Positions 47,272 through 56,332 are shown, numbered from the stretch's first letter. The stretch: DNA of 64,000 nucleotides from Leptospira stimsonii (GCF_003545875.1 NZ_QHCS01000008.1:124001-188000), one strand, 5' to 3'. Translations and numbers: made by a program. Notes: generated from the sequence alone by a model not told the origin.

Positions 47272-48039
47272 TCATGCCGCTAAATCTTTTGAAAAACTAT
47301 TTCTAGTTACCCATGGTATTGGAGTAATTTCATATTTTTTGAGAGCGTCTACAACAGAAGGAGATACATCATGTTCTCTATCATTAAGTATCGCATAAGC
47401 AACTGATTCAGAAGGTCTTACTTCTTTTGTTTCAGACCACGCAAATAAAAAAACTTCAACATTATTTTTATCAGGTACATTCAAAGCTTGTACGATTCTT
47501 TCAGGTCGTTCTTTCGATTCAGGTATAACAAAGTGAAAATAATGATCATACCCACTACGACCGGAGAATTTCACATTCTGAACAAATCTTACTTCATTTT
47601 TTTTCAACCACTGAGTGACATCTTCTAGAAACAAACTAAGAACATGTGGCTTTGCAGTATAAAATAGATCGTCGACTGCTAACATGGCTTGAATTAAACT
47701 ATGCTTTTTTAATGGGAAATCGCTTGCGCTTGCACTTACATTGAGCTGAGATCCATTAAGTTTAACCCCTAACCCATTTAAAACCGTATGCAATAACTCT
47801 TTTCTTTTAGGTGTATCGATCAAGCATCCTGATAATGAAAGATCATTAATAACATAACCATCATCACTTAAGACAAACTTTTCTTTTCCATAAGGCTTTA
47901 CGTAAATTTGAATATAATCATTATGCCTATCAATATATGGGGTCGTTATTTCGAACCAATCATTCACTGACTTAATTAGTGTCTTTTCTTGAAGCCAGGA
48001 ATGATATTCAGCCAATAATCTTTCTATTTCAGCCATCAT
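47272..48039 (-). CDS. DUF1828/DUF1829 domain protein
   Basis: The 255-residue protein carries a DUF1828-like N-terminal domain (YIDRHNDYIQIYVKPYGKEKFVLSDDGYVINDLSLSG) and a DUF1829-like C-terminal domain (VRFVQNVKFSGRSGYDHYFHFVIPESKERPERIVQALN, FAWSETKEVRPSESVAYAILND). The function of neither is known. It is preceded by a 150-residue gene after 2 bp; the pair forms one cassette, as toxin-antitoxin or defence pairs often do. Assignment of the domains is from memory. Confidence 0.7.
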   Translation of the reverse strand: MMAEIERLLAEYHSWLQEKTLIKSVNDWFEITTPYIDRHNDYIQIYVKPYGKEKFVLSDDGYVINDLSLSGCLIDTPKRKELLHTVLNGLGVKLNGSQLNVSASASDFPLKKHSLIQAMLAVDDLFYTAKPHVLSLFLEDVTQWLKKNEVRFVQNVKFSGRSGYDHYFHFVIPESKERPERIVQALNVPDKNNVEVFLFAWSETKEVRPSESVAYAILNDREHDVSPSVVDALKKYEITPIPWVTRNSFSKDLAA

Positions 48040-48041
48040 AT

Positions 48042-48494
48042 TTAGGTAAAAAGATCTCCTTCGATCTCAGGTCTAGTTGCAATATTACAGAAATTCATAA
48101 AGATATCTAATCGTTCTACCATATTTGCAGCTTGTTCATACGCTTCACCAAATATATCTACAGGTGAATATGCCCATTTGTCAGCGTACCCATGTTTATA
48201 AATGTGAACGTGAGGAACGCCGATTTCGCTTCCATCTGGATTCCTATGAGGTCTTCCATCAATATCCAATCGGACTAATGGAAAAATTACTTTAGCTCTT
48301 GTCTGAAACGTAACTCTGTTAAGATTAATAGAGCCTCGACTAATATCCAAGAAAAATTTTTCTCGTTTATCTTCCGAAAGTAAAGGGATATTGATTTGTT
48401 CCCCTAACGTTGGAAAAGTATAGTTTTCCGAAATATCGATATGTTTATTAAGCTGTAGCAAATCAGCTACATCTGCATCTGTTAATTCTGACAT
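48042..48494 (-). CDS. DUF6978-like protein, partner of the DUF1828/1829 gene
   Basis: The 150-residue protein has a beta-rich core (KFFLDISRGSINLNRVTFQTRAKVIFPLVRLDIDGRPHRNPDG, IGVPHVHIYKHGYADKWAYSP) ending in a helix with ERLDIFMNFCNIA. I believe it belongs to the DUF6978 group, which is often found next to DUF1828/1829 proteins; this is from memory. The HVHIYKHG and RPHRNPDG segments might form an active site. Confidence 0.6.
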   Translation of the reverse strand: MSELTDADVADLLQLNKHIDISENYTFPTLGEQINIPLLSEDKREKFFLDISRGSINLNRVTFQTRAKVIFPLVRLDIDGRPHRNPDGSEIGVPHVHIYKHGYADKWAYSPVDIFGEAYEQAANMVERLDIFMNFCNIATRPEIEGDLFT

Positions 48495-48531
48495 ATTATT
48501 CCTAATTAGAATTTAATCGTGTCGCTTTGTC

Positions 48532-48713
48532 GCCTAACGACGCAGGTTTCTCGACGTTTGCGTTCCCGGAGCGCTTCTGCGCGGAGGGATTTAAACTCAA
48601 CTTGAGTGAGCATTAGCGAACGTCTTGCAAGTTGAGTTAAAAAGCGAATGTGCCGAAGGCCAAGCGAGAGTCGCGAAGCAATCTCGATGCGCCGCGAGAA
48701 GCCGTAGTTAGGC
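48532..48713 (-). repeat. attC-like site 19
   Basis: Boxes GCCTAAC and GTTAGGC, 182 bp. It ends the cassette with the membrane protein at 48708-49442, whose stop lies inside the right box. Confidence 0.85.
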
Positions 48714-49442
48714 GGCGTCGGAATCTCTCCTCGAACTTCCTTTAGCGAATAAAAATATAACAAATGAGAAAAAGAAGAGCAAAATTGGAAATGCACCGAA
48801 TACGGGCTCAGCTCGTCCCCTTTCGGTCTTTTCATTTCCTGGTATATCATAGTTTTCCAAAGAATTCCAATTAACAACTAGACTGATAGTAAATACTGTT
48901 ACAAGGAGAATATTGAGTAATGAATATTCAAGTCGTTGACGTATCGCATATTCGATTGCAAACCCAATTAGAACTTCTGTTACACCGATAAAAAACAATC
49001 CGCCGGGGAGTTGTAGCTTTTTAGGATTCGCTCGAATCCATAATATAATATAAATTTGAAGTATTGTTAAGCCAATGTAAAAATATCCTGTAAGATACTC
49101 TTGAGCTGCGATAGTAATTAGTAAAGATGCTACGGAATGAAGCAAAACTATAAATGCTAAGAGGATTTTTGACAGCTTTAAAGTAATATTATCTTCATAG
49201 TAACCTACAAGTATTAAAAGAATGAAAATTACTAAGAAACCGATAATAGGAATTACCAAAGAATACGTATTAATTCCGTAGATTAACCAAGCAATTGAAT
49301 CTTTAGAGAATATTGGATAAGAAAGTGAAACAGCCGCAATAAACAAGCAACTTAGGGAGGAAAGAAGGAATGATTTTTCAAAATACCTTATTCTTTCTTC
49401 TATCTGATTAACGATTTTTTTTGATACGAATAAATTGTTCAT
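48708..49442 (-). CDS. Multi-helix membrane protein, unknown
   Basis: A 244-residue protein with about seven membrane segments and little else: LSSLSCLFIAAVSLSYPIF, YSLVIPIIGFLVIFILLILV, ILLAFIVLLHSVASLLITIA and so on, with a last segment at residues 218-234. I do not recognise it. It is the only gene of its cassette; its last codons and stop are formed by the attC end box, so the C-terminus would change if the cassette moved. Confidence 0.55.
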   Translation of the reverse strand: MNNLFVSKKIVNQIEERIRYFEKSFLLSSLSCLFIAAVSLSYPIFSKDSIAWLIYGINTYSLVIPIIGFLVIFILLILVGYYEDNITLKLSKILLAFIVLLHSVASLLITIAAQEYLTGYFYIGLTILQIYIILWIRANPKKLQLPGGLFFIGVTEVLIGFAIEYAIRQRLEYSLLNILLVTVFTISLVVNWNSLENYDIPGNEKTERGRAEPVFGAFPILLFFFSFVIFLFAKGSSRRDSDAA

Positions 49443-49471
49443 AATTTAACCATAGAATTTATTTCGATGCC

Positions 49472-49656
49472 GTCTAACGAAATAGGCTTCTCGACGTTTG
49501 CGTTTCTGGAGCGCGCTAAACGCGCGAAAGAATTGGCGCGAGGCTTGAGGCGCCTTAGCGCCGTCCCGCACAAGCCAAGTGACAAAGCGAATGTGCCGAA
49601 GGCCAAGCAAGAGTCGCGAAGCGATCTCGCAGCGACGCGAGAAGCCGCAGTTAGGC
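49472..49656 (-). repeat. attC-like site 20
   Basis: Boxes GTCTAAC and GTTAGGC, 185 bp. It ends the PIN/RHH cassette at 49651-50318; the toxin stop lies in the right box. Confidence 0.85.
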
Positions 49657-50073
49657 GCTGGACGCCCCAATCTCTGAAGCTAAATATTGTTCAACAGATA
49701 CGATTCTCAAATCATCAATTTTATTTAGAACTAGTAAATCTTTATCGCCTGTAATCAAATAATCAACTCTTGCAGACATCGCACTTTCAAGTATATGATA
49801 ATCGTCTCGATCTCGAAGACCAGAATAATCCTTTAAAGGAACATTAACTATTCGTTGAGTTATCGATTCTATTTCAGATATCACTATCAAAATGAATTCT
49901 TTATCAAGTTTAAACTTAGGTTTTTCGAGCGTTTCTTTGATTTCAGTTAATATAGAGTCCGAAGTGTAGCCGGTAACCTTTCCTGAAATTAATTCCTCTA
50001 AAACAATTCTCGGTTTTCCACCGAATAGAATGGCCGAAATATAAATGTTAGTATCTAGTAAGACTTTGATCAT
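49651..50073 (-). CDS. PIN-domain toxin (PIN_3/COG1569 type)
   Basis: The 140-residue protein shows KVLLDTNIYISAILFGGKPR, GYTSDSILTEIKETLEKPKF, SGLRDRDDYHILESAMSARVDYLITGDKDLLVL, the pattern of the COG1569 PIN group with four conserved acidic residues. Likely an RNase toxin paired with the CopG-type protein just upstream, with which it overlaps by one base. Confidence 0.85.
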   Translation of the reverse strand: MIKVLLDTNIYISAILFGGKPRIVLEELISGKVTGYTSDSILTEIKETLEKPKFKLDKEFILIVISEIESITQRIVNVPLKDYSGLRDRDDYHILESAMSARVDYLITGDKDLLVLNKIDDLRIVSVEQYLASEIGASSA

Positions 50074-50318
50074 TAGGAAGTTTTCTTTGTCTTCCTAAGT
50101 AACTTAATCTCATCGATAATTGAATCGTCAGTGATGCTTGTTCCTTTAGATAATGCAGAGCCTACTTCAAAAATCTTTTCCCATTTGAATCTTCTTTCAA
50201 TATATGCCCTTGCAGCTTCTCTAATTAACTCGGAACGAGATCGATGTTCCCGTTTCGCAATTTTATCAATTTCTTTTAAAAGTCCTTTCTCAAAGGAAAT
50301 ATTGACTGTTTGGTTCAT
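50073..50318 (-). CDS. CopG-type ribbon-helix-helix antitoxin
   Basis: An 81-residue protein: MNQTVNISFEKGLLKEIDKI, AKREHRSRSELIREAARAYI. Ribbon-helix-helix DNA binding is clear. A 27-bp perfect palindrome lies directly upstream. Confidence 0.85.
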   Translation of the reverse strand: MNQTVNISFEKGLLKEIDKIAKREHRSRSELIREAARAYIERRFKWEKIFEVGSALSKGTSITDDSIIDEIKLLRKTKKTS

Positions 50319-50323
50319 ACTCT

Positions 50324-50350
50324 GACTATATACAAACTTTGTATATAGTC
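50324..50350 (-). promoter_or_regulatory. 27-bp palindromic operator
   Basis: GACTATATACAAA (50324-50336) and TTTGTATATAGTC (50338-50350) are perfect 13-bp arms around one base, 5 bp upstream of the antitoxin start. Confidence 0.7.
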
Positions 50351-50391
50351 AAACTCAAATTTTCTTGATCTATACATTTTTGGCGTCTTTC

Positions 50392-50574
50392 GTCTAACGA
50401 AATAGGCTTCTCGACGTTCGCGGTTCTGGAGCGCGCTAAACGCGCGAAAGAATTGGAACCAGGTTCGAGGCGCCTTAGCGCCGTCCCGCGAACCGAGTTA
50501 CAAAGCGAATGTGCCGAAGGCAAAGCAAGAGTTGCGAAGCAATCTAGAAGCGCCGCGAGAAGCCGCATTTAGGC
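50392..50574 (-). repeat. attC-like site 21 with a damaged box
   Basis: Boxes GTCTAAC and TTTAGGC, 183 bp. The G expected at 50568 is T. Since the neighbouring boxes are normal, this site may recombine poorly or not at all. Confidence 0.8.
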
Positions 50575-50584
50575 GAAGTGACTG

Positions 50585-50968
50585 CTACTGCTTTGAATGA
50601 TAAATTTCTTTAGCGTTTAAAACTTTTAATATTTTTTTGTCTAAGGTCCAAAGCTTTAAATTTCTCTTCACCGCTTCGTTGATTATTACAGAGTCAATTA
50701 GTCCGACGCCTTTATCCTTCAATTTCTGTTCATAGGATAGTTTTCCAGCTTCAAGAAAACTGTTGTCGGAACTTAGAGTATTTAAATTTTCCCAATACTC
50801 TAAAATGAATGAAACCTCTGATTTACTTTTACAGCCTTGAAGAAGTTCCCCAAAAATTATCTCATGCACAAGCACTTCAGACGATTCTATTAAATCTTTT
50901 AGTTCGCTAAAATAAGGTTCATTTTTTTTGAAAAATTCAATCCAAATCGAAGTATCAACTAATATCAT
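50585..50968 (-). CDS. vapC: VapC PIN-domain toxin
   Basis: The 127-residue protein has MILVDTSIWIEFFKKNEPYF (first Asp), VHEIIFGELLQGCKS (Glu), KGVGLIDSVIINEAVKRNLKLWTLDKKIL (last Asp residues). A typical VapC RNase. It overlaps the antitoxin gene by one base. Confidence 0.9.
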   Translation of the reverse strand: MILVDTSIWIEFFKKNEPYFSELKDLIESSEVLVHEIIFGELLQGCKSKSEVSFILEYWENLNTLSSDNSFLEAGKLSYEQKLKDKGVGLIDSVIINEAVKRNLKLWTLDKKILKVLNAKEIYHSKQ

Positions 50969-51183
50969 TATCTATCTCGATTTAGATTTCGTATCTTTTC
51001 CCCACTAAATCCTTGCTGGAAAACTAATGGCGACTTAGCTAACTTTTGATTTAGTTTCTTAATTTTTGCCTGTTTTAACCATTCAGAAAGTGCCTTCTGC
51101 AACGAATCTGTTATATTTTTTCCGCCAGAATATTTCTGAACTTCAGTTATTAAATCATCGGGTAAAATAGCTGTAACTTTCAT
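50968..51183 (-). CDS. vapB: VapB-type antitoxin (DUF2191-like)
   Basis: The protein of about 71 residues reads MKVTAILPDDLITEVQKYSG then GKNITDSLQKALSEWLKQAK, a ribbon-helix-helix VapB of the kind paired with this VapC type. I chose ATG 51183; a longer frame to 51204 includes an ATACGAT repeat that looks like the operator. Confidence 0.8.
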   Translation of the reverse strand: MKVTAILPDDLITEVQKYSGGKNITDSLQKALSEWLKQAKIKKLNQKLAKSPLVFQQGFSGEKIRNLNRDR

Positions 51184-51216
51184 ACGATACATTATACGAT
51201 TCATTTTCGTATATTA
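51181..51216 (-). promoter_or_regulatory. Possible operator of the vapBC pair
   Basis: ATACGAT occurs at about 51182 and 51193 as direct repeats, and the second can pair with CGTAT at about 51208. They lie at and just upstream of the antitoxin start. Confidence 0.4.
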
Positions 51217-51291
51217 CCAGCTTTTTTTATAGTTCCCTAAATTTATTTCTCGATAAATATTCATTTTCAAAATTAAGTTTGCAGGCATTTC

Positions 51292-51479
51292 GCATAACGA
51301 CGTAGGTTTCTCGACGTTTGCGTACCCGAAGCGCTTGTGCGCGTAGGGATTTTAACTCAACTTGAGTGAGCCTTAGCGAACGTCTTGCAAGTTGAGTTAA
51401 AAAGCAAATGTGCCGGAGGCCAAGCAAGACTGAGCGGGAACCGCGAATGTCGTAGCGCCGCGAGAAACCGCAGTTATGC
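51292..51479 (-). repeat. attC-like site 22
   Basis: Boxes GCATAAC and GTTATGC, 188 bp. The inner arms GGTTTCTCG and CGAGAAACC are fully complementary here, a compensating change against the usual CGAGAAGCC. It ends the DUF2971 cassette; the far box GCATAAC (52323) matches. Confidence 0.85.
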
Positions 51480-51503
51480 GACGTGATGTCAATAATCAAA
51501 TAA

Positions 51504-52301
51504 TTATCTTATCTCTATCGTATAATTTGTAGCACTTTCATAACACTGCAAAAAAGATACATTGAATCCTTTATCAATGTAATTCCGATTTACGATGTCA
51601 GTAATTATCTTTCTGTTTGTCTCTGAAATTCTTAAACCAAAAATGATTTGCTTTAATATTTTCTTTTTGAAGCGAATAGTGTTATTCTTTAACCAATCAC
51701 TATCTAACAACAAGCGCACCTCTTCCTCATATATCCAATCCGCATTCTATCGCAGCAAAAACTTGAATATATCCGAAGGACGGTCTTTGAAGCGATTCCA
51801 TGGTGGAGGGATTTCGTTATTATAGGTAATATCAAATGCTGAAAGATAATCTTTTGGATATCCTGGGCCAGGAAGTTCAAAATCTTCTCCCTCCAATTCG
51901 AGTCCCATACCACCAGTTGGTGAAGCTATTGACTCAAAACCCAAACAAAATCCTTTGTGTTGGTCTGCATAGTGAGCCCACATCAAGATATTACTAGGTG
52001 TTTTAGAAAGACAAAGAATTCGATTTCTATTGTCGTCTTTTTTCGCATCGCCTAACATTGAATCATCTATATATTTGTGCTCGAATTCTTTCGCTAGTTT
52101 TTCTGCTTTTGCTTCCTCTTCACCAACCGTATATCGAAGCCAGTTATACCAATCATCAAACGTTCCCTGATATATTGTTTTAGTTCTTGAGTCAAAAGGA
52201 TCATTGAATTCCGAAGGCTTAGCAAAATAAAATTCGTTATCAAGTATTAGTTTAAAAGAAAATTCGTTAATACCCCTGTATTTAAAAAGTAACACGCTCA
52301 C
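51504..52301 (-). pseudogene. DUF2971 protein with an in-frame amber codon
   Basis: The frame from 52301 gives a 184-residue DUF2971 N-terminus (FKLILDNEFYFAKPSEFNDPFDSR, ILCLSKTPSNILMWAHYADQHKGFCLGFE) and stops at TAG 51747-51749. The same frame then continues NADWIYEEEVRLLLDSDW, the conserved DUF2971 C-terminus, to a stop at 51504. One substitution thus splits a protein of about 265 residues, unless the amber codon is suppressed. The molecular function of DUF2971 is unknown; it occurs in defence-rich regions. Confidence 0.8.
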
Positions 52302-52322
52302 CTCCTATAAATACATCATGTC

Positions 52323-52505
<183 letters not shown>

Positions 52506-52536
52506 GATGGTGGCGTTTAAAAAAACTGAATTAAAA

Positions 52537-52737
52537 TTAGATTAAGGAATCGTGTAATTCCATTTCTTTTTGCAAAATTGTATTAATAATCGTGCTAAGA
52601 TCTTTATTCTTTTTAAGAGCTATTTTTTTATAATATTCTTCCAATTGAGGATCAAGATATACAGGAAAATGGAGATCTTTTAAGTCTCGTGTATAAACAC
52701 CGCGTTTCCCTTTTGAAAAATCGTATTCTTTTCTCAT
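52537..52737 (-). CDS. brnA: BrnA-type antitoxin
   Basis: A 66-residue protein, basic at the start (MRKEYDFSKGKRGVYTRDLKDLHFPVYLDPQLEEYYKKIA) with a ribbon-helix-helix-like end (KKNKDLSTIINTILQKEMEL). Position directly after a BrnT gene supports the antitoxin role. Confidence 0.8.
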   Translation of the reverse strand: MRKEYDFSKGKRGVYTRDLKDLHFPVYLDPQLEEYYKKIALKKNKDLSTIINTILQKEMELHDSLI

Positions 52738-52741
52738 ATTT

Positions 52742-53032
52742 TTAAATATCAGTTGAGTAGTATTGAGCTTTCTCTGAATTCGAAGCTGGTCTCGCTGATA
52801 TGATTCTTTTTATTTCTTCATCATTCTGCGTTCGATCAACAAAAATTACAACTGCAATAGTAATATTTTCAATCATTCCAAGTGCAATTTCTCTGACTTC
52901 ACCAATGGAATGATCTGGATCAGAAATATAAATAGTTCTTGGAGCCGCAAAAACCAATAAGGCTTCTCCAAATGAGAGGTCATGTTTTTGAATATTTATT
53001 CTTTCTTTTTCAATATCCCATTCAAAACGCAC
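52742..53032 (-). CDS. brnT: BrnT ribonuclease toxin
   Basis: The 96-residue protein is a clear BrnT: MRFEWDIEKERINIQKHDLSFGEALLVF, DPDHSIGEVREIALGMIENITIAVVIFVDR, EEIKRIISARPASNSEKAQYY. It is a RelE-fold RNase. The usual ISAR(K/R) motif is ISARPAS here. The antitoxin follows after 4 bp. Confidence 0.9.
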   Translation of the reverse strand: MRFEWDIEKERINIQKHDLSFGEALLVFAAPRTIYISDPDHSIGEVREIALGMIENITIAVVIFVDRTQNDEEIKRIISARPASNSEKAQYYSTDI

Positions 53033-53138
53033 TTAAATAGCTAATAATGATACTATATATATGTAAAGTCTTTATTTTCGTTGTCCCAATTGATTTACTT
53101 TAAAGATTACCGCATAAAAGCTTAATACCGCCACTGTC

Positions 53139-53323
53139 GTCTAACGACGCAGGTTTCTCGACGTTTGCGTTCCCGAAGCGCTTGTGCGCGAAGGGATTTT
53201 AACTCGGCTTGAGCGAACCTTAGTGAGCGGCTTGCAAGCCGAAGTTGAAAAGCAAATGTGGCTTTAGCCCGTAGTGAGGATCGCATTAGCGATTCCGAAC
53301 GGAGCGAGAAACAGCAGTTAGAC
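53139..53323 (-). repeat. attC-like site 24
   Basis: Boxes GTCTAAC and GTTAGAC, 185 bp. It ends the mazEF cassette at 53352-53917; far box GTCTAAC (54057) matches and GACGGTTTTT is mirrored by AAAAACTGTC. Confidence 0.85.
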
Positions 53324-53351
53324 GACGGTTTTTATTGAATTGATTAATATC

Positions 53352-53668
53352 TTAATCAACCAACATTTCCTTTATAACTAGTTTTATTTTAGAAACTGTT
53401 TTGGGATCCGTTTTTCCTAATTTTTTTATCAAACGAGTTTTATCGACGGTTCGAATTTGATCTAACACAACCCAGCCTTTTTTTCCTTGAAATGTTAATT
53501 CAACTCTTGTTGGATACGATCGAGATTTAGTAGTCATTGGTGCAATAATAATTGTACCAATAGTCTTATTCATTTCATTAGGTGAGATTATTACGCAAGG
53601 TCTCGATTTTTTTATTTCGTGTCCGATTGTTGGATCCAAATTTATCAAATATACTTCGTATTGAGAAA

Positions 53669-53675
<7 letters not shown>
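53352..53675 (-). CDS. mazF: MazF/PemK endoribonuclease toxin
   Basis: The protein of about 107 residues: MVISQYEVYLINLDPTIGHEIKKSRPCVIISPNEMNKTIGTIIIAPMTTKSRSYPTRVELTFQGKKGWVVLDQIRTVDKTRLIKKLGK. All MazF landmarks are present, including the RPCVIISP strand and DQIRTVD. It overlaps the antitoxin gene. Confidence 0.9.
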
Positions 53676-53915
<240 letters not shown>

Positions 53916-53917
<2 letters not shown>

Positions 53918-53936
53918 AGTAATTACTATGTAATTA
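53916..53936 (-). promoter_or_regulatory. Operator of the second mazEF module
   Basis: ATAGTAATTACTAT (53916-53929) is a perfect palindrome at the mazE start codon, followed by another TAATTAC. Confidence 0.6.
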
Positions 53937-54056
53937 CACTCGGTTTTGTCAATCAAAAAGAACCCACCCTCTTAATTGAGAAGCTAAATCATGGGACTTG
54001 AACTCTTTGTATTTAGTATTTAAACTCTCATTTCAAAGTAAGATTCAAAAACTGTC

Positions 54057-54244
54057 GTCTAACGACCGAGGCTTGACGACGTCGCGTCCCCGAGCGCCTT
54101 TGCGCGAAAGGGTCGCGAACTTCTATTTCTGAAAATCTCTTCTATTACTATTTAACCAAGTTCGCGAAGCGATGTGTCGAAGACCGGAGTGAGTCCCGAA
54201 CGGACTCCGTGAGTGGCGAACGAAGCGGCAAGCGTTAGTTAGCC
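54057..54244 (-). repeat. attC-like site 25 (type B)
   Basis: Boxes GTCTAAC and GTTAGCC, 188 bp, type B body. Confidence 0.85.
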
Positions 54245-54371
54245 GCTGTTCCCGCGAGCATCTTGAAGCGACTCCAATAAACCATTGCAACTGAATGAAA
54301 CAAGAAACGCTCACCCCTTCTCGCGCTAAGCCAAACCCTTCCGGAAAAAGCGCAGCGGGAATGGCGGCTAA
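54063..54371 (-). mobile_element. ORF-less cassette, copy 4
   Basis: 309 bp: type B attC plus spacer 54245-54365, with the full spacer inverted repeats GTTAGCCGCTGTTCCCGC and GCGGGAATGGCGGCTAAC. Confidence 0.85.
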
Positions 54372-54516
54372 CGACGCATGATTGTCGAAGTTCCGCGAGT
54401 CCGAAGGACTTGGCGCGAGGCTTGCTTTGCAAGACGAGTGACAAAGCGGAATTTGGCGAAGCCCAAGCAAGGGTTGCGAAGCAATCCCGAAGCGCAGCGA
54501 CAATTTTTAGTTATCT
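54366..54516 (-). repeat. attC-like site 26 (type C)
   Basis: Boxes GGCTAAC and GTTATCT, 151 bp, a third body type with inner arms ATTGTCG and CGACAAT. It ends the cassette at 54530-55582; the rare far box AGATAAC (55603) matches. The partial site at the window end seems to be of the same type. Confidence 0.8.
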
Positions 54517-54529
54517 GACGTTGGCCATT

Positions 54530-55582
54530 TTAAAGATTAAAAAATTTGCGGAGCCTGAAGTAAACTTCGATTATCAAATTCAGTTTGTCTTCGAAAAAGA
54601 ACAGCGTCAAATTCGAAATCCCATGTATGTTATAAACTACTCTATTTGCAGTATAGGAAGCATTTTTTAAACTAACTCGAATTACATAGGCGTTATACTT
54701 TTTTTTAACGAGCAAGTGTCTCATAATTTCATGATGTTTTTTCGTTTTAGATTCGTTTTTTTCACTATCAAAATTAGATAGAGCTCCTGTGATGAGATCC
54801 GGAAGCAAAACTAACTCTTCATACCAATTGCCGGATCCCGATGTGGCACCGGCCACAACAAATTTTGTTTCTAATGGTTCAACTAAGGCATTAAAATTAA
54901 TATGCGAAAGATCCTTCGAGATATTTTCGTATACATCATTCACTGAATCCCTATCAGAGAACCAACCCACAACTTCACACTGAAATATCAGAGCAATTTT
55001 TGCGCATATATATGCTGACAAAAGAGAAGTAACAACAGCTCGTATTCCTTCCTTAATTTTCTTATTTCCATTAAGATCATTCTTGATTATCTTAATTTTT
55101 CTTTTTAAAGATTCATAATATTCTGGATCTCCGGTTTTTCTCTCTTCCCAGTCTTTAATTTGGCTTTCTATGGAGAGCAATGTATCTAGTATAATCACCT
55201 TAGCATCTTTCTGATTTTCCCAAAATATATATTTATTCTTAGGTAAGATGAATGATACCGAAAACACATTTTCTTTTTGCAAATGGACGAGATATTTTCT
55301 GCGAATTTTTCGAACTTTCTTAATTTCTCGCTGATCAGTGCTCCGAATATCCGACAGTTTAGATGAAAATTCTTTGTTATATGAAAAACAAGAATAAGTA
55401 ATTATTACGTTATGGAACTGGGGATCGAATTGATAGTCACTTGCAATAAGCCATTTTACGTTTCCGCCATGTTTTTTAACATAGTGGGTTAGAAAATCTT
55501 CTTTGATATCTGCTTCAAATACTTTGTCAATACAATCAAGCAATGGAACATTCCGAACTTTCTCCTTCATATTCTTTTCCAA
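54530..55582 (-). CDS. Unknown 350-residue cassette protein
   Basis: I do not recognise this protein. It is soluble, Lys-rich and alpha/beta. Segments that stand out are WLIASDYQFDPQFHNVIITY near residue 43, a helical charged middle (residues 80-180), VTSLLSAYICAKIALIFQCEVVGWFSDRDSVNDVYENISKDL near 190, and LVLLPDLITGALSNF near 260. Asp residues in ASDYQF, SDRDS and LPDLI might form a metal site, as in RNase H-like or DUF3800-like proteins, but this is a guess. It is the only gene of its cassette. Confidence 0.5.
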   Translation of the reverse strand: MEKNMKEKVRNVPLLDCIDKVFEADIKEDFLTHYVKKHGGNVKWLIASDYQFDPQFHNVIITYSCFSYNKEFSSKLSDIRSTDQREIKKVRKIRRKYLVHLQKENVFSVSFILPKNKYIFWENQKDAKVIILDTLLSIESQIKDWEERKTGDPEYYESLKRKIKIIKNDLNGNKKIKEGIRAVVTSLLSAYICAKIALIFQCEVVGWFSDRDSVNDVYENISKDLSHINFNALVEPLETKFVVAGATSGSGNWYEELVLLPDLITGALSNFDSEKNESKTKKHHEIMRHLLVKKKYNAYVIRVSLKNASYTANRVVYNIHGISNLTLFFFEDKLNLIIEVYFRLRKFFNL

Positions 55583-55602
55583 AGTAGTATTTGGCCAATG
55601 TC

Positions 55603-55781
55603 AGATAACGAAATAGGCTTCTCGACGTTCGCGTTCCCGAAGCGCTTGTGTGCGCAGGGATTGACGGAGGCTTGAGCGACCTTAGTCGCGTCTCGCAAGC
55701 CGAACGTCAAAGCGAATGTGCCGAAGGCCAAGCAAGAGTTGCGAAGCAATCTCGAAGCGCCGCGAGAAGCCGCAGTTAGAC
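55603..55781 (-). repeat. attC-like site 27
   Basis: Boxes AGATAAC and GTTAGAC, 179 bp. It ends the cassette with the secreted protein at 55799-56278; far box GTCTAAC (56327) matches and GAAGGTGCTGG mirrors CCAGCACTTTC. Confidence 0.85.
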
Positions 55782-55798
55782 GAAGGTGCTGGCCTTAA

Positions 55799-56278
55799 TT
55801 AATTTAATGCACGAAAATCGGTCACCAATATTGTGTTGGTATTATTAAAACTATTATAAAATCCAGAAATTACAAATAAATCTACATTGTCCCCTATCTT
55901 CACTTCCTTTTCAAGAAATGGAGCCACATTCTTTTGAAATAGAAAGCAATACCGACGGCCCTTATAGTTTATAATCATTTCATTCTGATACGTACTTGTA
56001 AATGCATCAGAAAGATTCGCTAATCGCTTATAGTTCTCTAAAATATTAAGACTTCCTTTATCGATTGGCGAAGTATAATTTTCTAATTTTATTCTTATTT
56101 TATATTTACTTAAATGCCAACTTGATCCCCCCTTTCCATACTTCTTTAAATATTCTGCATTTGCCGCGTTTATTTGTTCTAACGTATAGTCCTGGTAGCT
56201 CGCATAATCAAACGAACCATCCTGCCCGAACAAATTGAGCACTAGAATGGTCAATACAAATACTATTATTTTCTTCAT
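55799..56278 (-). CDS. Exported protein, unknown
   Basis: The 159-residue protein has an N-terminal signal peptide (MKKIIVFVLTILVLNLFGQDG) without a lipobox cysteine, then a beta-rich region with YKIRIKLENYTSP, YQNEMIINYKGRRYCFLFQ and EKEVKIGDNVDLFVISGF, which reads like an OB-fold-type barrel. The function is unknown. A periplasmic or outer-face location is likely. Single-gene cassette. Confidence 0.6.
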   Translation of the reverse strand: MKKIIVFVLTILVLNLFGQDGSFDYASYQDYTLEQINAANAEYLKKYGKGGSSWHLSKYKIRIKLENYTSPIDKGSLNILENYKRLANLSDAFTSTYQNEMIINYKGRRYCFLFQKNVAPFLEKEVKIGDNVDLFVISGFYNSFNNTNTILVTDFRALN

Positions 56279-56332
56279 AAATTTTCTTCAATAAATCAAA
56301 GTACAAAAAATCTTTCCAGCACTTTCGTCTAA

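Noticed and set aside
54235..54444. Open frame across the ORF-less cassette spacer (also at 56544 and 59985)
   Set aside because: It reads through the attC body and differs at the start in each copy; no start codon with a ribosome binding site is shared.
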